DNA of 12,961 bases, from NCBI GenBank assembly GCA_964428885.1, contig CAYRZP010000063.1, positions 1 through 12,961 of the forward strand, read 5' to 3'. Below, in pieces: positions 1 to 6,394 of this stretch (positions within the stretch are counted from its first letter, which is position 1; each line of letters starts with the position of its first letter). A model generated the notes under the pieces. It made no database searches. It saw nothing but the letters and a program-made list of their open reading frames with translations, and was not told where the DNA came from. Position numbers and translations under genes: made by a program. This stretch comes from JAQVQN01 sp964428885 (GTDB taxonomy: Bacteria; Verrucomicrobiota; Kiritimatiellia; RFP12; UBA1067).

Positions 1-706
1 CAAATCCGGCAACCGCCTGCTGGTGCGCCACAACTACCGTTACGAGCCGGCTTTCATGCAGGTCAAGGAGGTGGTCGAGTCCGGCGTTCTGGGGGAGGTC
101 TACGACATCAAGATGCGGCGCGGGGCTTACGAGCGGCGCGACGACTGGCAGGCGGTCAAGCGTTGCGGCGGCGGCGCGGCGCTGATGTGGGGCACGGCCT
201 TCCTGGACCAGGCCCTGGACATCATGCGTACGCCGCCGGTCAAGGTGTGGGCGGACTTCAAGCGTGTGGCGGCGGTCGGCGACGCCGAGGATTACGTGCG
301 CATAATCCTGCGCAATCTGGCTGGGTTGACGGTGGATCTGGAGATATCCGGCGGACGGATCAGTCAGGTTCCCCAGTTCACGGTTTCCGGGACCAAGGGC
401 GACTTCACGCTTTATCCCGGTGCGGAGGAGGGACTGGTGCGCAGGCTGGATCCCAAGCAGAAGCTCGCGCGGCGGCGTTCGAGTGTGCGCACGCCCCCGC
501 TGGGCAGTTGCTGCCCGCCCGAGAACCTGCGCTGGGTCGAGCAGAAGGTCCGTGTGGCGCCCAAGGCGGAATCGGGCATGGCGCTGGTCTGGGAGCATGT
601 CTACAACACGATCCGCGAGAACAGGCCCTTCCCGATCCCGCTTGAGGCGGCGATTGAGACCATGCGCATTCTGACGCTGGTAAAGAAGGAGAGCCCGTAC
701 TCTTAG
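1..706 (+). CDS. Gfo/Idh/MocA-family oxidoreductase, C-terminal part (5' end outside window)
   Basis: The reading frame is open from base 2, so the start codon lies upstream and about 234 residues are visible. What remains is the end of the Rossmann NAD(P)-binding half (LLVRHNYRY, a strand typical of this family) and the whole C-terminal alpha/beta substrate domain, ending ETMRILTLVKKESPYS. The family's GGGxLxDxGxHxxD signature appears as GGGAALMWGTAFLDQ, so the usual His is Ala (codon 197-199). The EKP lysine motif would lie upstream of the window and cannot be judged. Family members oxidise or reduce sugars, inositols and related polyols in the cytoplasm; the substrate here cannot be read from sequence. 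The family is clear, the exact function is not. The last 51 bases of the gene, plus 12 bases after the stop, recur at 1529-1591. Confidence 0.85.
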   Translation, partial: KSGNRLLVRHNYRYEPAFMQVKEVVESGVLGEVYDIKMRRGAYERRDDWQAVKRCGGGAALMWGTAFLDQALDIMRTPPVKVWADFKRVAAVGDAEDYVRIILRNLAGLTVDLEISGGRISQVPQFTVSGTKGDFTLYPGAEEGLVRRLDPKQKLARRRSSVRTPPLGSCCPPENLRWVEQKVRVAPKAESGMALVWEHVYNTIRENRPFPIPLEAAIETMRILTLVKKESPYS

Positions 707-718
707 CCGCGGGCGGCG
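656..718 (+). repeat. 63-bp direct duplication, copy 1 (3' end of the oxidoreductase gene)
   Basis: This segment starts GAGACCATGCGC, runs through the TAG stop and ends CGCGGGCGGCG. It matches 1529-1591 at 61 of 63 positions, offset 873; the differences are A682/C1555 and T698/C1571. This copy lies in the intact gene and the encoded tail suits the protein family, so I take it as the original. Similarity stops abruptly on both sides. Confidence 0.9.
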
Positions 719-746
719 CGATTCAATAATGTCGCATCGCCGCCCG
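710..746 (+). other. Strong GC hairpin just after the oxidoreductase stop codon
   Basis: CGGGCGGCG (710-718) pairs perfectly with CGCCGCCCG (738-746), a 9-bp stem with a 19-base loop. GCGAT/ATCGC gives an alternative inner pairing. No T-run follows, so it is more likely a transcript-end stabiliser or a Rho-associated end than a classical terminator. This is an inference from structure only. Confidence 0.45.
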
Positions 747-766
747 AGTCAGGAGTTAGGAGTCAG
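746..766 (+). repeat. Short tandem repeat, three 7-base units
   Basis: Three head-to-tail heptamers, GAGTCAG GAGTTAG GAGTCAG, lie directly after the hairpin in the spacer between the oxidoreductase and rubrerythrin genes. The pattern resembles the heptamer short tandemly repeated sequences known from intergenic DNA of cyanobacteria and some other bacteria. No function can be assigned. Confidence 0.7.
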
Positions 767-860
767 CCTGCCGGCGGCGGGCGCTTTGTGCTGGCGGATA
801 GCAAGCCGGATTTGTTATCATGCGTCATATTAATTGTTACTTTCTTAAGGAGGAATGCAG

Positions 861-1439
861 ATGGCATCGATAAAAGGAACCAAGACCGAGAAGAACGTGT
901 TGACCGCGTTCACCGGTGAGTCAGCCGCCCGTAACCGCTACACCTACTGGGCGTCGCAGGCTAAGAAGGACGGTTTCGTTCAGATCGAATCGGTTTTTGA
1001 AGAAACCGCCCGCCAGGAGACGGAGCACGCGAAACGGCTCTTCAAGTTTCTGGAAGGCGGCGAGGTCAAGGTTTCGATCGGGTTGCCCGCGGGTGTGATC
1101 GGGAAGACTCGTGATAACCTGATCGCGGCGGCGGAGGGCGAGGAGCATGAGTGGCAGCACATGTATCCGGATTTCGCCAAGGTCGCGCGCGAAGAGGGGT
1201 TCGAGGAGATCGCCAAGACCATGGAGAGCATCGCGGTGGCCGAGAAGTTTCACGGCGAGCGTTACCGCAAGCTGGCCGCCAACATCCAGAAGGGCATCGT
1301 GTTCAAGCGCGAGGATCCCCAGACGGTGTGGCGCTGCCGCAATTGCGGTTACATCCATGTTGGACTGGAAGCTCCTGACATCTGCCCGGCGTGCGCCCAC
1401 CCCAAGGCGCATTTCGAGCTGGCGCCCGTGAACTTCTGA
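861..1439 (+). CDS. rbr: Rubrerythrin (non-haem diiron peroxidase)
   Basis: A 192-residue protein that reduces hydrogen peroxide in the cytoplasm of anaerobes and microaerophiles, taking electrons through a rubredoxin or NADH-linked partner. The N-terminal ferritin-like four-helix domain has the expected diiron ligands by spacing: Glu20, Glu53, His56, Glu94, Glu97, Glu128 and His131. The C-terminal rubredoxin-like knuckle has Cys159/Cys162 (CRNC) and Cys175/Cys178 (CPAC). Length and both domains are complete. I chose the ATG at 861, not the one at 855: AAGGAGG at 847-853 is seven bases from 861 but only one base from 855, and MASIKGTKTEKN matches the usual family start. It is monocistronic, with a terminator 11 bases after the stop. 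A TATCAT box at 816-821 could be a -10 element, but I see no convincing -35. Confidence 0.96.
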   Translation: MASIKGTKTEKNVLTAFTGESAARNRYTYWASQAKKDGFVQIESVFEETARQETEHAKRLFKFLEGGEVKVSIGLPAGVIGKTRDNLIAAAEGEEHEWQHMYPDFAKVAREEGFEEIAKTMESIAVAEKFHGERYRKLAANIQKGIVFKREDPQTVWRCRNCGYIHVGLEAPDICPACAHPKAHFELAPVNF

Positions 1440-1450
1440 GGGATGCCGCA

Positions 1451-1490
1451 CAGAAAAAAGACGCGCGCGGGCGCGCCCGTCTTTTTTCTG
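1451..1490. terminator. Bidirectional intrinsic terminator between rubrerythrin and the folate operon
   Basis: CAGAAAAAAGACG (1451-1463) and CGTCTTTTTTCTG (1478-1490) are perfect inverted repeats around a GC-rich centre that contains the palindrome GGGCGCGCCC. A T6 run follows the stem on either strand. It can therefore end the rubrerythrin transcript on the plus strand and the cyclo-ligase transcript on the minus strand, whose stop lies at 1554-1556. Confidence 0.88.
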
Positions 1491-1516
1491 TTTGCGACCC
1501 TGTCAAAGAGCGCAGC

Positions 1517-1527
1517 GACAGCGCGCT
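1517..1527 (+). repeat. 11-bp direct repeat, left copy, flanking the duplicated segment
   Basis: GACAGCGCGCT occurs here and at 1599-1609, on either side of the 63-bp duplicated segment (1529-1591). The right copy lies in the cyclo-ligase coding sequence, over its codons for Lys-Arg-Ala-Val. The arrangement resembles a target-site duplication or a short-homology repair scar. Confidence 0.75.
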
Positions 1528-1528
1528 C

Positions 1529-1591
1529 GAGACCATGCGCATTCTGACGCTGGTCAAGAAGGAGAGCCCGCACTCTTAGCCGCGGGCGGCG
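1529..1591 (+). repeat. 63-bp direct duplication, copy 2 (orphan 3' end of an oxidoreductase gene)
   Basis: The segment is 61/63 identical to 656-718. In sense it encodes ETMRILTLVKKESPHS, a stop, and the first 12 post-stop bases of the original. There is no gene body in front of it: upstream lie the rubrerythrin terminator and unrelated sequence, so it is a fragment and not a gene. Conservation of the non-coding bases after the stop argues for a fairly recent segmental copy over an old decayed paralogue. It overlaps the 3' end of the cyclo-ligase gene on the other strand. Confidence 0.88.
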
Positions 1592-2168
1592 AGCATTTGA
1601 CAGCGCGCTTATCGGTGATGACCCAGTCCACCCTGATGTCGTGTTCTTCCTGCGGCAGAGGCGTGTCCAGAAGCTGCCAGTCGAAGCACAGCGCGATCTT
1701 GAGCGCTTTCGTGGAAGCCTTCGACAGGATCATGTCGTAGTGGCCCATGCCGTATCCGAGGCGGTCTCCGAAAACGTCGAAGGCCAGACCTGGCAGTATG
1801 AAAGCTCCCGGCTCCCACGGCGCGACGGGTGTCCGCACGGCAGGTTCTCTGATGCCGTGGCGGCCGGTGGTCAGTCTGGTGCGCGGATCAAGCTTGTATA
1901 GCTTGTAGGCTTTTTCGGAGGTGCTCCAGGCGGGCACGCAGACCTCGCGTCCGGCCTGCCAGAAAGCGCGGGCGATGTAGCGGGTGGGGATCTCGTGCTT
2001 GGTGCTCAGGTAGAGGCACACGTGCCAGACCGTGGTTGGCAGGTTGACCGGGCTGCCGATGATTCTTTCGCACACGGCGCGTCCGGCGGCGGTGCGCTCG
2101 TTCTGCTCGACGGCACGCCTGCGTTCACGCATCTGTTGCCTGATCTCGTCTTTCAAGTTTTCAGCCAT
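1554..2168 (-). CDS. 5-formyltetrahydrofolate cyclo-ligase (5,10-methenyl-THF synthetase)
   Basis: A cytoplasmic enzyme of 204 residues that converts 5-formyl-THF to 5,10-methenyl-THF with ATP, returning a dead-end folate to the active pool. The N-terminal basic helix (KDEIRQQMRERRRAV) and the signature LPGLAFDVFGDRLGYGMGHYD at about 125-145 with WVITDKR near the end are typical of the family. I chose ATG 2166-2168, two bases after the fhs stop; the in-frame TTG at 2172-2174 overlaps that stop and is less likely. AAAGGA inside the fhs end can serve as ribosome site, so translation is probably coupled. The conserved protein ends about Cys192. The last 12 residues (SPPAAKSAGSPS) are read antisense through the duplicated 63-bp segment and have no family counterpart that I know of. 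The gene is also called ygfA or fau in some genomes. Confidence 0.92.
   Translation of the reverse strand: MAENLKDEIRQQMRERRRAVEQNERTAAGRAVCERIIGSPVNLPTTVWHVCLYLSTKHEIPTRYIARAFWQAGREVCVPAWSTSEKAYKLYKLDPRTRLTTGRHGIREPAVRTPVAPWEPGAFILPGLAFDVFGDRLGYGMGHYDMILSKASTKALKIALCFDWQLLDTPLPQEEHDIRVDWVITDKRAVKCSPPAAKSAGSPS
1599..1609 (+). repeat. 11-bp direct repeat, right copy, flanking the duplicated segment
   Basis: GACAGCGCGCT is identical to 1517-1527. In addition CTGTCAAA (1500-1507) and TTTGACAG (1596-1603) form an 8-bp inverted repeat around the same patch. Confidence 0.75.
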
Positions 2169-2170
2169 AC

Positions 2171-3937
2171 TCAAGAAAGTCCTTTGATCTTGCCGGTCTC
2201 AGTGTCGATGTCGATTCGTCGGTAAGCGGCGTCGGAAGCCGTGCCTGGCATGAGTTTTATGTCTCCGGCGACAGGCACCACCAGACCTGCGCCTTGGTAT
2301 AGCAGCAGGTCGCTCACAGGCAGGCGCCAGCCTTTGGGACGGCCTGTCAGTTTTGCGTCGTGTGAAAGGCTGTATTGGGTTTTGGCCATGCAGACCGGCA
2401 GCGAGGCCGTGGCCCGGTCGGCTTCCAGCGCAACCAGTTTCGCTTGGGCGGGGCCGGTGTAGATGACACCGTCGCCGCCGTACACCTCGCGTACGATGGT
2501 TTCGATGCGTGCGGAAATGGGTTCATTCAGATCCGAGAGGAAACGGAAGCGTCGCGGTTCCGCGCAGGCGTCCTTCACGGCGGCGGCCAGTTCGAGCGCG
2601 CCTTCGCCGCCGCGCAGCCAGTGATCCGAGACGGCGCAGCGCGCTCCGGCAGACTCGGCGGCGCGGCGCACCAGCGCGTGTTCGGCCGGCGTGTCGGTGT
2701 GGAAACGGTTAATGCAGACCACAGGGCTCACGCCGGAACGCTTGATGATCTCGATGTGCGCCAGAAGGTTCGCGCAGCCTTTTTCCAGCAGTTTGAGATT
2801 CTCTGATGTATAGACCGGGTCGAGCTTGCGTCCCGCGGTAACCGCCGGCCCGCCGCCGTGAAGTTTGAGGGCGCGCACGGTGCCGACGAGCACCACGGCG
2901 TCGGGCTCCAGCCCCGAGCAGCGGCATTTGATGTTCCAGAACTTCTCGTAACCGATGTCGGCGGCGAAGCCGCTCTCGGTCACGAGGTAGTCGCAAAGCT
3001 TGTAGGCGAGGCGGTCGGCGATCACCGAGCTTTGTCCGATGGCGATGTTGGCGAAAGGTCCGGCGTGAACCAGCATGGGCTGGCCTTCCAGTGTCTGCAT
3101 GAGGTTGGGATTGACGGCGCGCGCGAGCCAGGCGGCCATGGCACCGTCGACTTCCAGGTCGGCGGCGGTCACGGGCTGTCCCGAACGGGAGTAGGCCACG
3201 ATGATCTTGCCGAGCCTGCGGCGGAGGTCGGCGAGGTCGGCGGACATGGCCAGGACGGCCATCACTTCAGAGGCGACGGAGATGTAAAAGCCGGATGTCA
3301 TCTGGTAGCCGTCCATGCGGCCGCCGCGTCCGATCTCGATGTTGCGCAGGGCCTGGGCGCAGAAATCCATGGCCCAGCGCAACTGCACTCTTTCGGGATC
3401 GATGTCGAGCCTTGCGAGACGGCTTAGGGCCAGCCTGCTGTCGTCATAGTTGCGCTCGTGCTGCATGCGGGAGGTCAGTGCTACCATGGCCAGGTTGTTG
3501 GCGTTGGTGATGGCGTCGATGTCTCCGGTTAGTCCCAGCGAGAGCGGCGCGAGCGGGACCATCTGCGCTAGTCCTCCGCCGGCCGCGGACCCCTTGATGT
3601 TGAAGGTCGGTCCGCCGCTGGGCTGGCGGACGGTGCCGGCGGCGCGCTGGCCGAGTTTCCCGAGTCCTTGCACCAGACCGATGGTTGTGGTTGTCTTGCC
3701 CTCGCCGAGCGGTGTCGGGGTAATGGCGGTGACATTCACATATTTGGCGCGCCGGGCAGGCTCGCCGAGCCGGGCGTGGACGGCGGCCGCGTCGATCTTG
3801 GCCACCAGGCGTCCGTAAGGGATGATTTCGCCGGGCAGCAGCCCCAGGTCGGCGGCGATTTCAGTGACAGGGCGCAACAGCGGCTCCGCGTGTTCGGCGA
3901 TCTGCCAGTCCGCAAGCTGTAATGGGTCAAGTCGCAT
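2171..3937 (-). CDS. fhs: Formate-tetrahydrofolate ligase (10-formyl-THF synthetase)
   Basis: Makes 10-formyl-THF from formate, THF and ATP in the cytoplasm, feeding purine and formyl-Met synthesis and, in acetogens or syntrophs, C1 carbon flow. The 588-residue product has the nucleotide motif TPTPLGEGKTTT (about 73-84), the QPSGGPTFNIKGSAAGGG loop (105-122), LTGDIDAI (136-143), GPFANIAIGQ and VCINRFHTDT. It is about 30 residues longer than the Moorella-type enzyme (about 559), and its loop differs from the usual GPSFGIKGGAAGGG. This points to the longer bacterial subfamily and not to a broken gene. ATG 3935-3937 is only 10 bases after the decarboxylase stop and has no strong Shine-Dalgarno, so coupling with the upstream gene is likely. 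The TGA stop sits two bases before the cyclo-ligase ATG. Confidence 0.95.
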   Translation of the reverse strand: MRLDPLQLADWQIAEHAEPLLRPVTEIAADLGLLPGEIIPYGRLVAKIDAAAVHARLGEPARRAKYVNVTAITPTPLGEGKTTTTIGLVQGLGKLGQRAAGTVRQPSGGPTFNIKGSAAGGGLAQMVPLAPLSLGLTGDIDAITNANNLAMVALTSRMQHERNYDDSRLALSRLARLDIDPERVQLRWAMDFCAQALRNIEIGRGGRMDGYQMTSGFYISVASEVMAVLAMSADLADLRRRLGKIIVAYSRSGQPVTAADLEVDGAMAAWLARAVNPNLMQTLEGQPMLVHAGPFANIAIGQSSVIADRLAYKLCDYLVTESGFAADIGYEKFWNIKCRCSGLEPDAVVLVGTVRALKLHGGGPAVTAGRKLDPVYTSENLKLLEKGCANLLAHIEIIKRSGVSPVVCINRFHTDTPAEHALVRRAAESAGARCAVSDHWLRGGEGALELAAAVKDACAEPRRFRFLSDLNEPISARIETIVREVYGGDGVIYTGPAQAKLVALEADRATASLPVCMAKTQYSLSHDAKLTGRPKGWRLPVSDLLLYQGAGLVVPVAGDIKLMPGTASDAAYRRIDIDTETGKIKGLS

Positions 3938-3947
3938 CTTATCTCAT

Positions 3948-6155
3948 TTATGACTTAGGCTGCCGCCCGTAACCCGATCTTGACAGCCATTGTATTTTTT
4001 TCTCTTCGTCGTGGCGCACCACCTCCACGAAATACTGATGTCCGCGCACGAAAAGTCCGTGGACCGCGTCCGTTCCCTCGCTGTCGGCCACGTTGCGCAC
4101 CAAGTCGATCATCGCCCGCGTGATCATGAGCCCTGGCATGAACACCGGAATGCCGGGCGGGTAAGGCACCAGCAGTTGGCTGCAGACCCGGCCTTCGGTC
4201 TGCGAAAGCTCCAGCAGTTCGCCGTCGCACAAGGCTGCGTCTCTGGGCAAGGCCACGGCCTGTCCGTTAACCGCATCGGCTACATCCACGCTGAAGGCGG
4301 ATCGCTCCGGCAGCCCCAAGTATTCCTTAAACTGCATGATGGCGCGGTAGAGGTAGCCGAAATGCTCTTCGACAGTGCCCATGGTCACCAAGAAAAGGAT
4401 TGTGACCGGTGTCGACTTTTCCCACTGTATCTTGCTGGCCCGCAAGAGCTTTTTGAATTTCAGGCAAGCGTCGGCGTTTTTGAAAGAGAGCAGCATTTTC
4501 AGAGGGTCGTGCATGTAGCCCTCGCGCACATACTCCTGCGCGGCAGCCTTGCCGGCAATTTCCTCCAGCCCGGGGAAGCACTCGTTTTCCGGCAGGCCGC
4601 AGGCTTGCGAGACACGCTGCTTGAAGGCGCTGACCCAGCGCAGGCGTTCTTCGATCAGCCGCATCCCTTCAATCCGCATCTGCACGCCGGCACAGTCGAG
4701 TGTGGCCATCATGGGGTAGTGCGGCGATGTGGAGTGCCAGTAGCGCAACACCTCATGCAGGTCATGGGTGAATTTGTCATAAGCCCCGCGCCCGTTGATC
4801 GCGAAACGTTCGCGCAGCCACTGCCAATCCGCCGCTTCGCTCTCGAAGAGCTGTTTGAAGCGGAATGAGACGTGGATCATGGAGGCCTGGCTGAAAGCGG
4901 CCAGGGTCTTGTGCGTCGAGTGGACGGCGAAATGGGCGCTGGTGGTCTCGTGGATGGCGTTGTAGCGAAAGCTCTTGCCGTTTGCCGCGGTGGCCATGTA
5001 GAAAGGGTGGAAGCTCAAGTAGGGTGCCCATGCCTCATCCGCGTAGAAAAGCATGCCGTGGCGTTCGCAGAGGCGGGCGATTTCCCACACCGGGTAAAGC
5101 ACACCCTCGTACGTGCAGGTGGTTAGGATCAGCATGCGGGGCTTGTCATGGTCGGCGTAGTGCGCGGCCAGAGCCTGCCGGATATCCGACATCGCCACCG
5201 GGCCCCACACGCCCAGTTCCGTGTTGAACCTGGCCGGCAAGTAGTTTGGCACGGCGCCGGCCATGACCACGGCGTGGTGTACGGACTTGTGGCAGTTACG
5301 GTCCAGCAGGACGGTCTCGCCCGGGCGCAGCAGGGTCATCAGCATGGCCTTGTTGGCAGTGGTGGAACCGTTAGTGATGTAACAGCTTTGGGCCGAGCCG
5401 AAAATTTCAGAGGTCAGGCGCTGCGCGTCTGCCAACGATGTGCGGGATTCCGGCTTTGAGAGGTCTCCGAGCGAATGCACTGAAACGCTGAGGTCCGCCC
5501 TGAAGGTCATCGTCCCGTACTCCTGCCGGAAGCCTTGCAGGAAGAGGGAGCGGCTGAAGGCGTGACCCGCGTTGTGGCCGGGCGTGTGCCAGGAGGTTCC
5601 GGCCTGGTCCATGACGTAATGGCGCAGGGCATGCCAGAAACGTGGTTCCCACAGGGCCCGGAACAGGTGGCGGATGCGCGGGATATGGGTTTCGACGGAG
5701 TCGAACACCGCGCGCGGCTTGAGCACCCAGCGGCGCGACGGCACGCGCACGCGCTCGGCGCCCGGAGTGGTCAGGACGATTTTAGGGATCGCCGGGAAGA
5801 ATGTGTAAAGCCATTGCGTCAGCGGCATGTTGTCGAGTGTCAGCGTGTGCAGGGGCGCCTTCGCCGCTTCAGCCCCGGCGACGCTGAAAACGTCATCAAG
5901 CAGAAACAGGATGCAGTTTTGCCCGTCGTCGGTCAACATCCCGCCCTGCCGGGCAGGCAGCAAGAGTCTGCTGCTGAGTTCCTGCGCGCTTTGGACCGCA
6001 ATGATTTTCAGCGGGGGCCAGTCGATCGGTTCTTCGGTGGGGAAGGTTTCGCAGCAAAAAGACCGGAATATGTCGGATAATCCGTTGGTCAGTTTCTGGT
6101 GTTTTTCAGCGTTTAAAGGTTCGGCATGCAGGTAGAATACGGACAGATAATTCAT
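3948..6155 (-). CDS. Orn/Lys/Arg decarboxylase family protein (PLP-dependent)
   Basis: A fold-type I PLP enzyme that removes CO2 from a basic amino acid to give a polyamine precursor such as agmatine, cadaverine or putrescine. Numbering from the 6155 start (735 residues): a wing-like N-terminal domain at about 1-165; HTPGH at 190-194; TNGST at 261-265; YADEAW with Asp373, which contacts the pyridine nitrogen; STHKTLAAFSQASM with the Schiff-base Lys416; then the C-terminal domain. All core residues are present. STHK...QASM and the length recall arginine decarboxylase AdiA, but the substrate cannot be fixed. An in-frame ATG at 6221 would add 22 residues. I prefer 6155 because the extra codons are AT-rich with paired TTA codons, overlap a promoter-like TATTAT box, and precede the first strand (MNYLSVFYLH). 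Neither start has a good Shine-Dalgarno. It is first in an apparent operon with fhs and the cyclo-ligase. Confidence 0.9.
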   Translation of the reverse strand: MNYLSVFYLHAEPLNAEKHQKLTNGLSDIFRSFCCETFPTEEPIDWPPLKIIAVQSAQELSSRLLLPARQGGMLTDDGQNCILFLLDDVFSVAGAEAAKAPLHTLTLDNMPLTQWLYTFFPAIPKIVLTTPGAERVRVPSRRWVLKPRAVFDSVETHIPRIRHLFRALWEPRFWHALRHYVMDQAGTSWHTPGHNAGHAFSRSLFLQGFRQEYGTMTFRADLSVSVHSLGDLSKPESRTSLADAQRLTSEIFGSAQSCYITNGSTTANKAMLMTLLRPGETVLLDRNCHKSVHHAVVMAGAVPNYLPARFNTELGVWGPVAMSDIRQALAAHYADHDKPRMLILTTCTYEGVLYPVWEIARLCERHGMLFYADEAWAPYLSFHPFYMATAANGKSFRYNAIHETTSAHFAVHSTHKTLAAFSQASMIHVSFRFKQLFESEAADWQWLRERFAINGRGAYDKFTHDLHEVLRYWHSTSPHYPMMATLDCAGVQMRIEGMRLIEERLRWVSAFKQRVSQACGLPENECFPGLEEIAGKAAAQEYVREGYMHDPLKMLLSFKNADACLKFKKLLRASKIQWEKSTPVTILFLVTMGTVEEHFGYLYRAIMQFKEYLGLPERSAFSVDVADAVNGQAVALPRDAALCDGELLELSQTEGRVCSQLLVPYPPGIPVFMPGLMITRAMIDLVRNVADSEGTDAVHGLFVRGHQYFVEVVRHDEEKKIQWLSRSGYGRQPKS

Positions 6156-6177
6156 AAGTTTATTATGGCGGCGTATT

Positions 6178-6192
6178 CCGGAAAAGATCCGG
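6178..6192 (-). other. Small hairpin in the decarboxylase leader
   Basis: CCGGA (6178-6182) and TCCGG (6188-6192) form a 5-bp stem with a 5-base loop, between the TATTAT box at 6203-6208 (minus strand) and the preferred ATG at 6155. If transcription starts near 6197, this hairpin lies in the 5' leader. No regulatory role can be claimed from sequence alone. Confidence 0.3.
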
Positions 6193-6328
6193 GCCGTCGT
6201 ATATAATAAGCATTCTGACATGCCCCATACAGGCGGTTTGCCGTCAATGGGTTATAGGTTACGCCAAAAGCGGCTTTCTGACAATGTGAAAAAACGTCGA
6301 AAAAATTTCGCTGAGACAGAAGTTGCCA

Positions 6329-6357
6329 TTGACAGTCGAGCGAGGATAGGGTAATTT
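6329..6357 (+). promoter_or_regulatory. Sigma-70-type promoter of rplM-rpsI
   Basis: A perfect TTGACA (-35) at 6329-6334 is followed after 17 bases by TAATTT (-10) at 6352-6357. A-tracts at about 6289-6309 could act as an UP-like element. Transcription would begin near 6364, leaving a leader of about 30 bases before the rplM ATG, too short for a large autoregulatory structure. The -10 match is only moderate. Confidence 0.65.
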
Positions 6358-6394
6358 AAATGACCTTTTTTTGGAGAAAGAAGAGCAGACAACC

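Noticed and set aside
921..1451. Long minus-strand frame over rubrerythrin
   Set aside because: Fully antisense to a clear rubrerythrin gene, without recognisable motifs; a product of high GC content.
1391..1579. Plus-strand frame ending in the oxidoreductase-like peptide ETMRILTLVKKESPHS
   Set aside because: It runs out of the rubrerythrin end through the terminator palindrome and has no ribosome site; the similar tail comes from the 63-bp duplication, so this is not a gene.
656..1591. CRISPR-like or composite transposon reading of the two 63-bp copies
   Set aside because: Only two copies with a single 810-bp interval holding a normal rubrerythrin gene; no transposase, no inverted terminal repeats around the interval and no spacer periodicity.
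3990..4868. 292-codon plus-strand frame
   Set aside because: Antisense to the decarboxylase, whose motifs are unmistakable; the translation is rich in His, Arg and Gly with no family signature.
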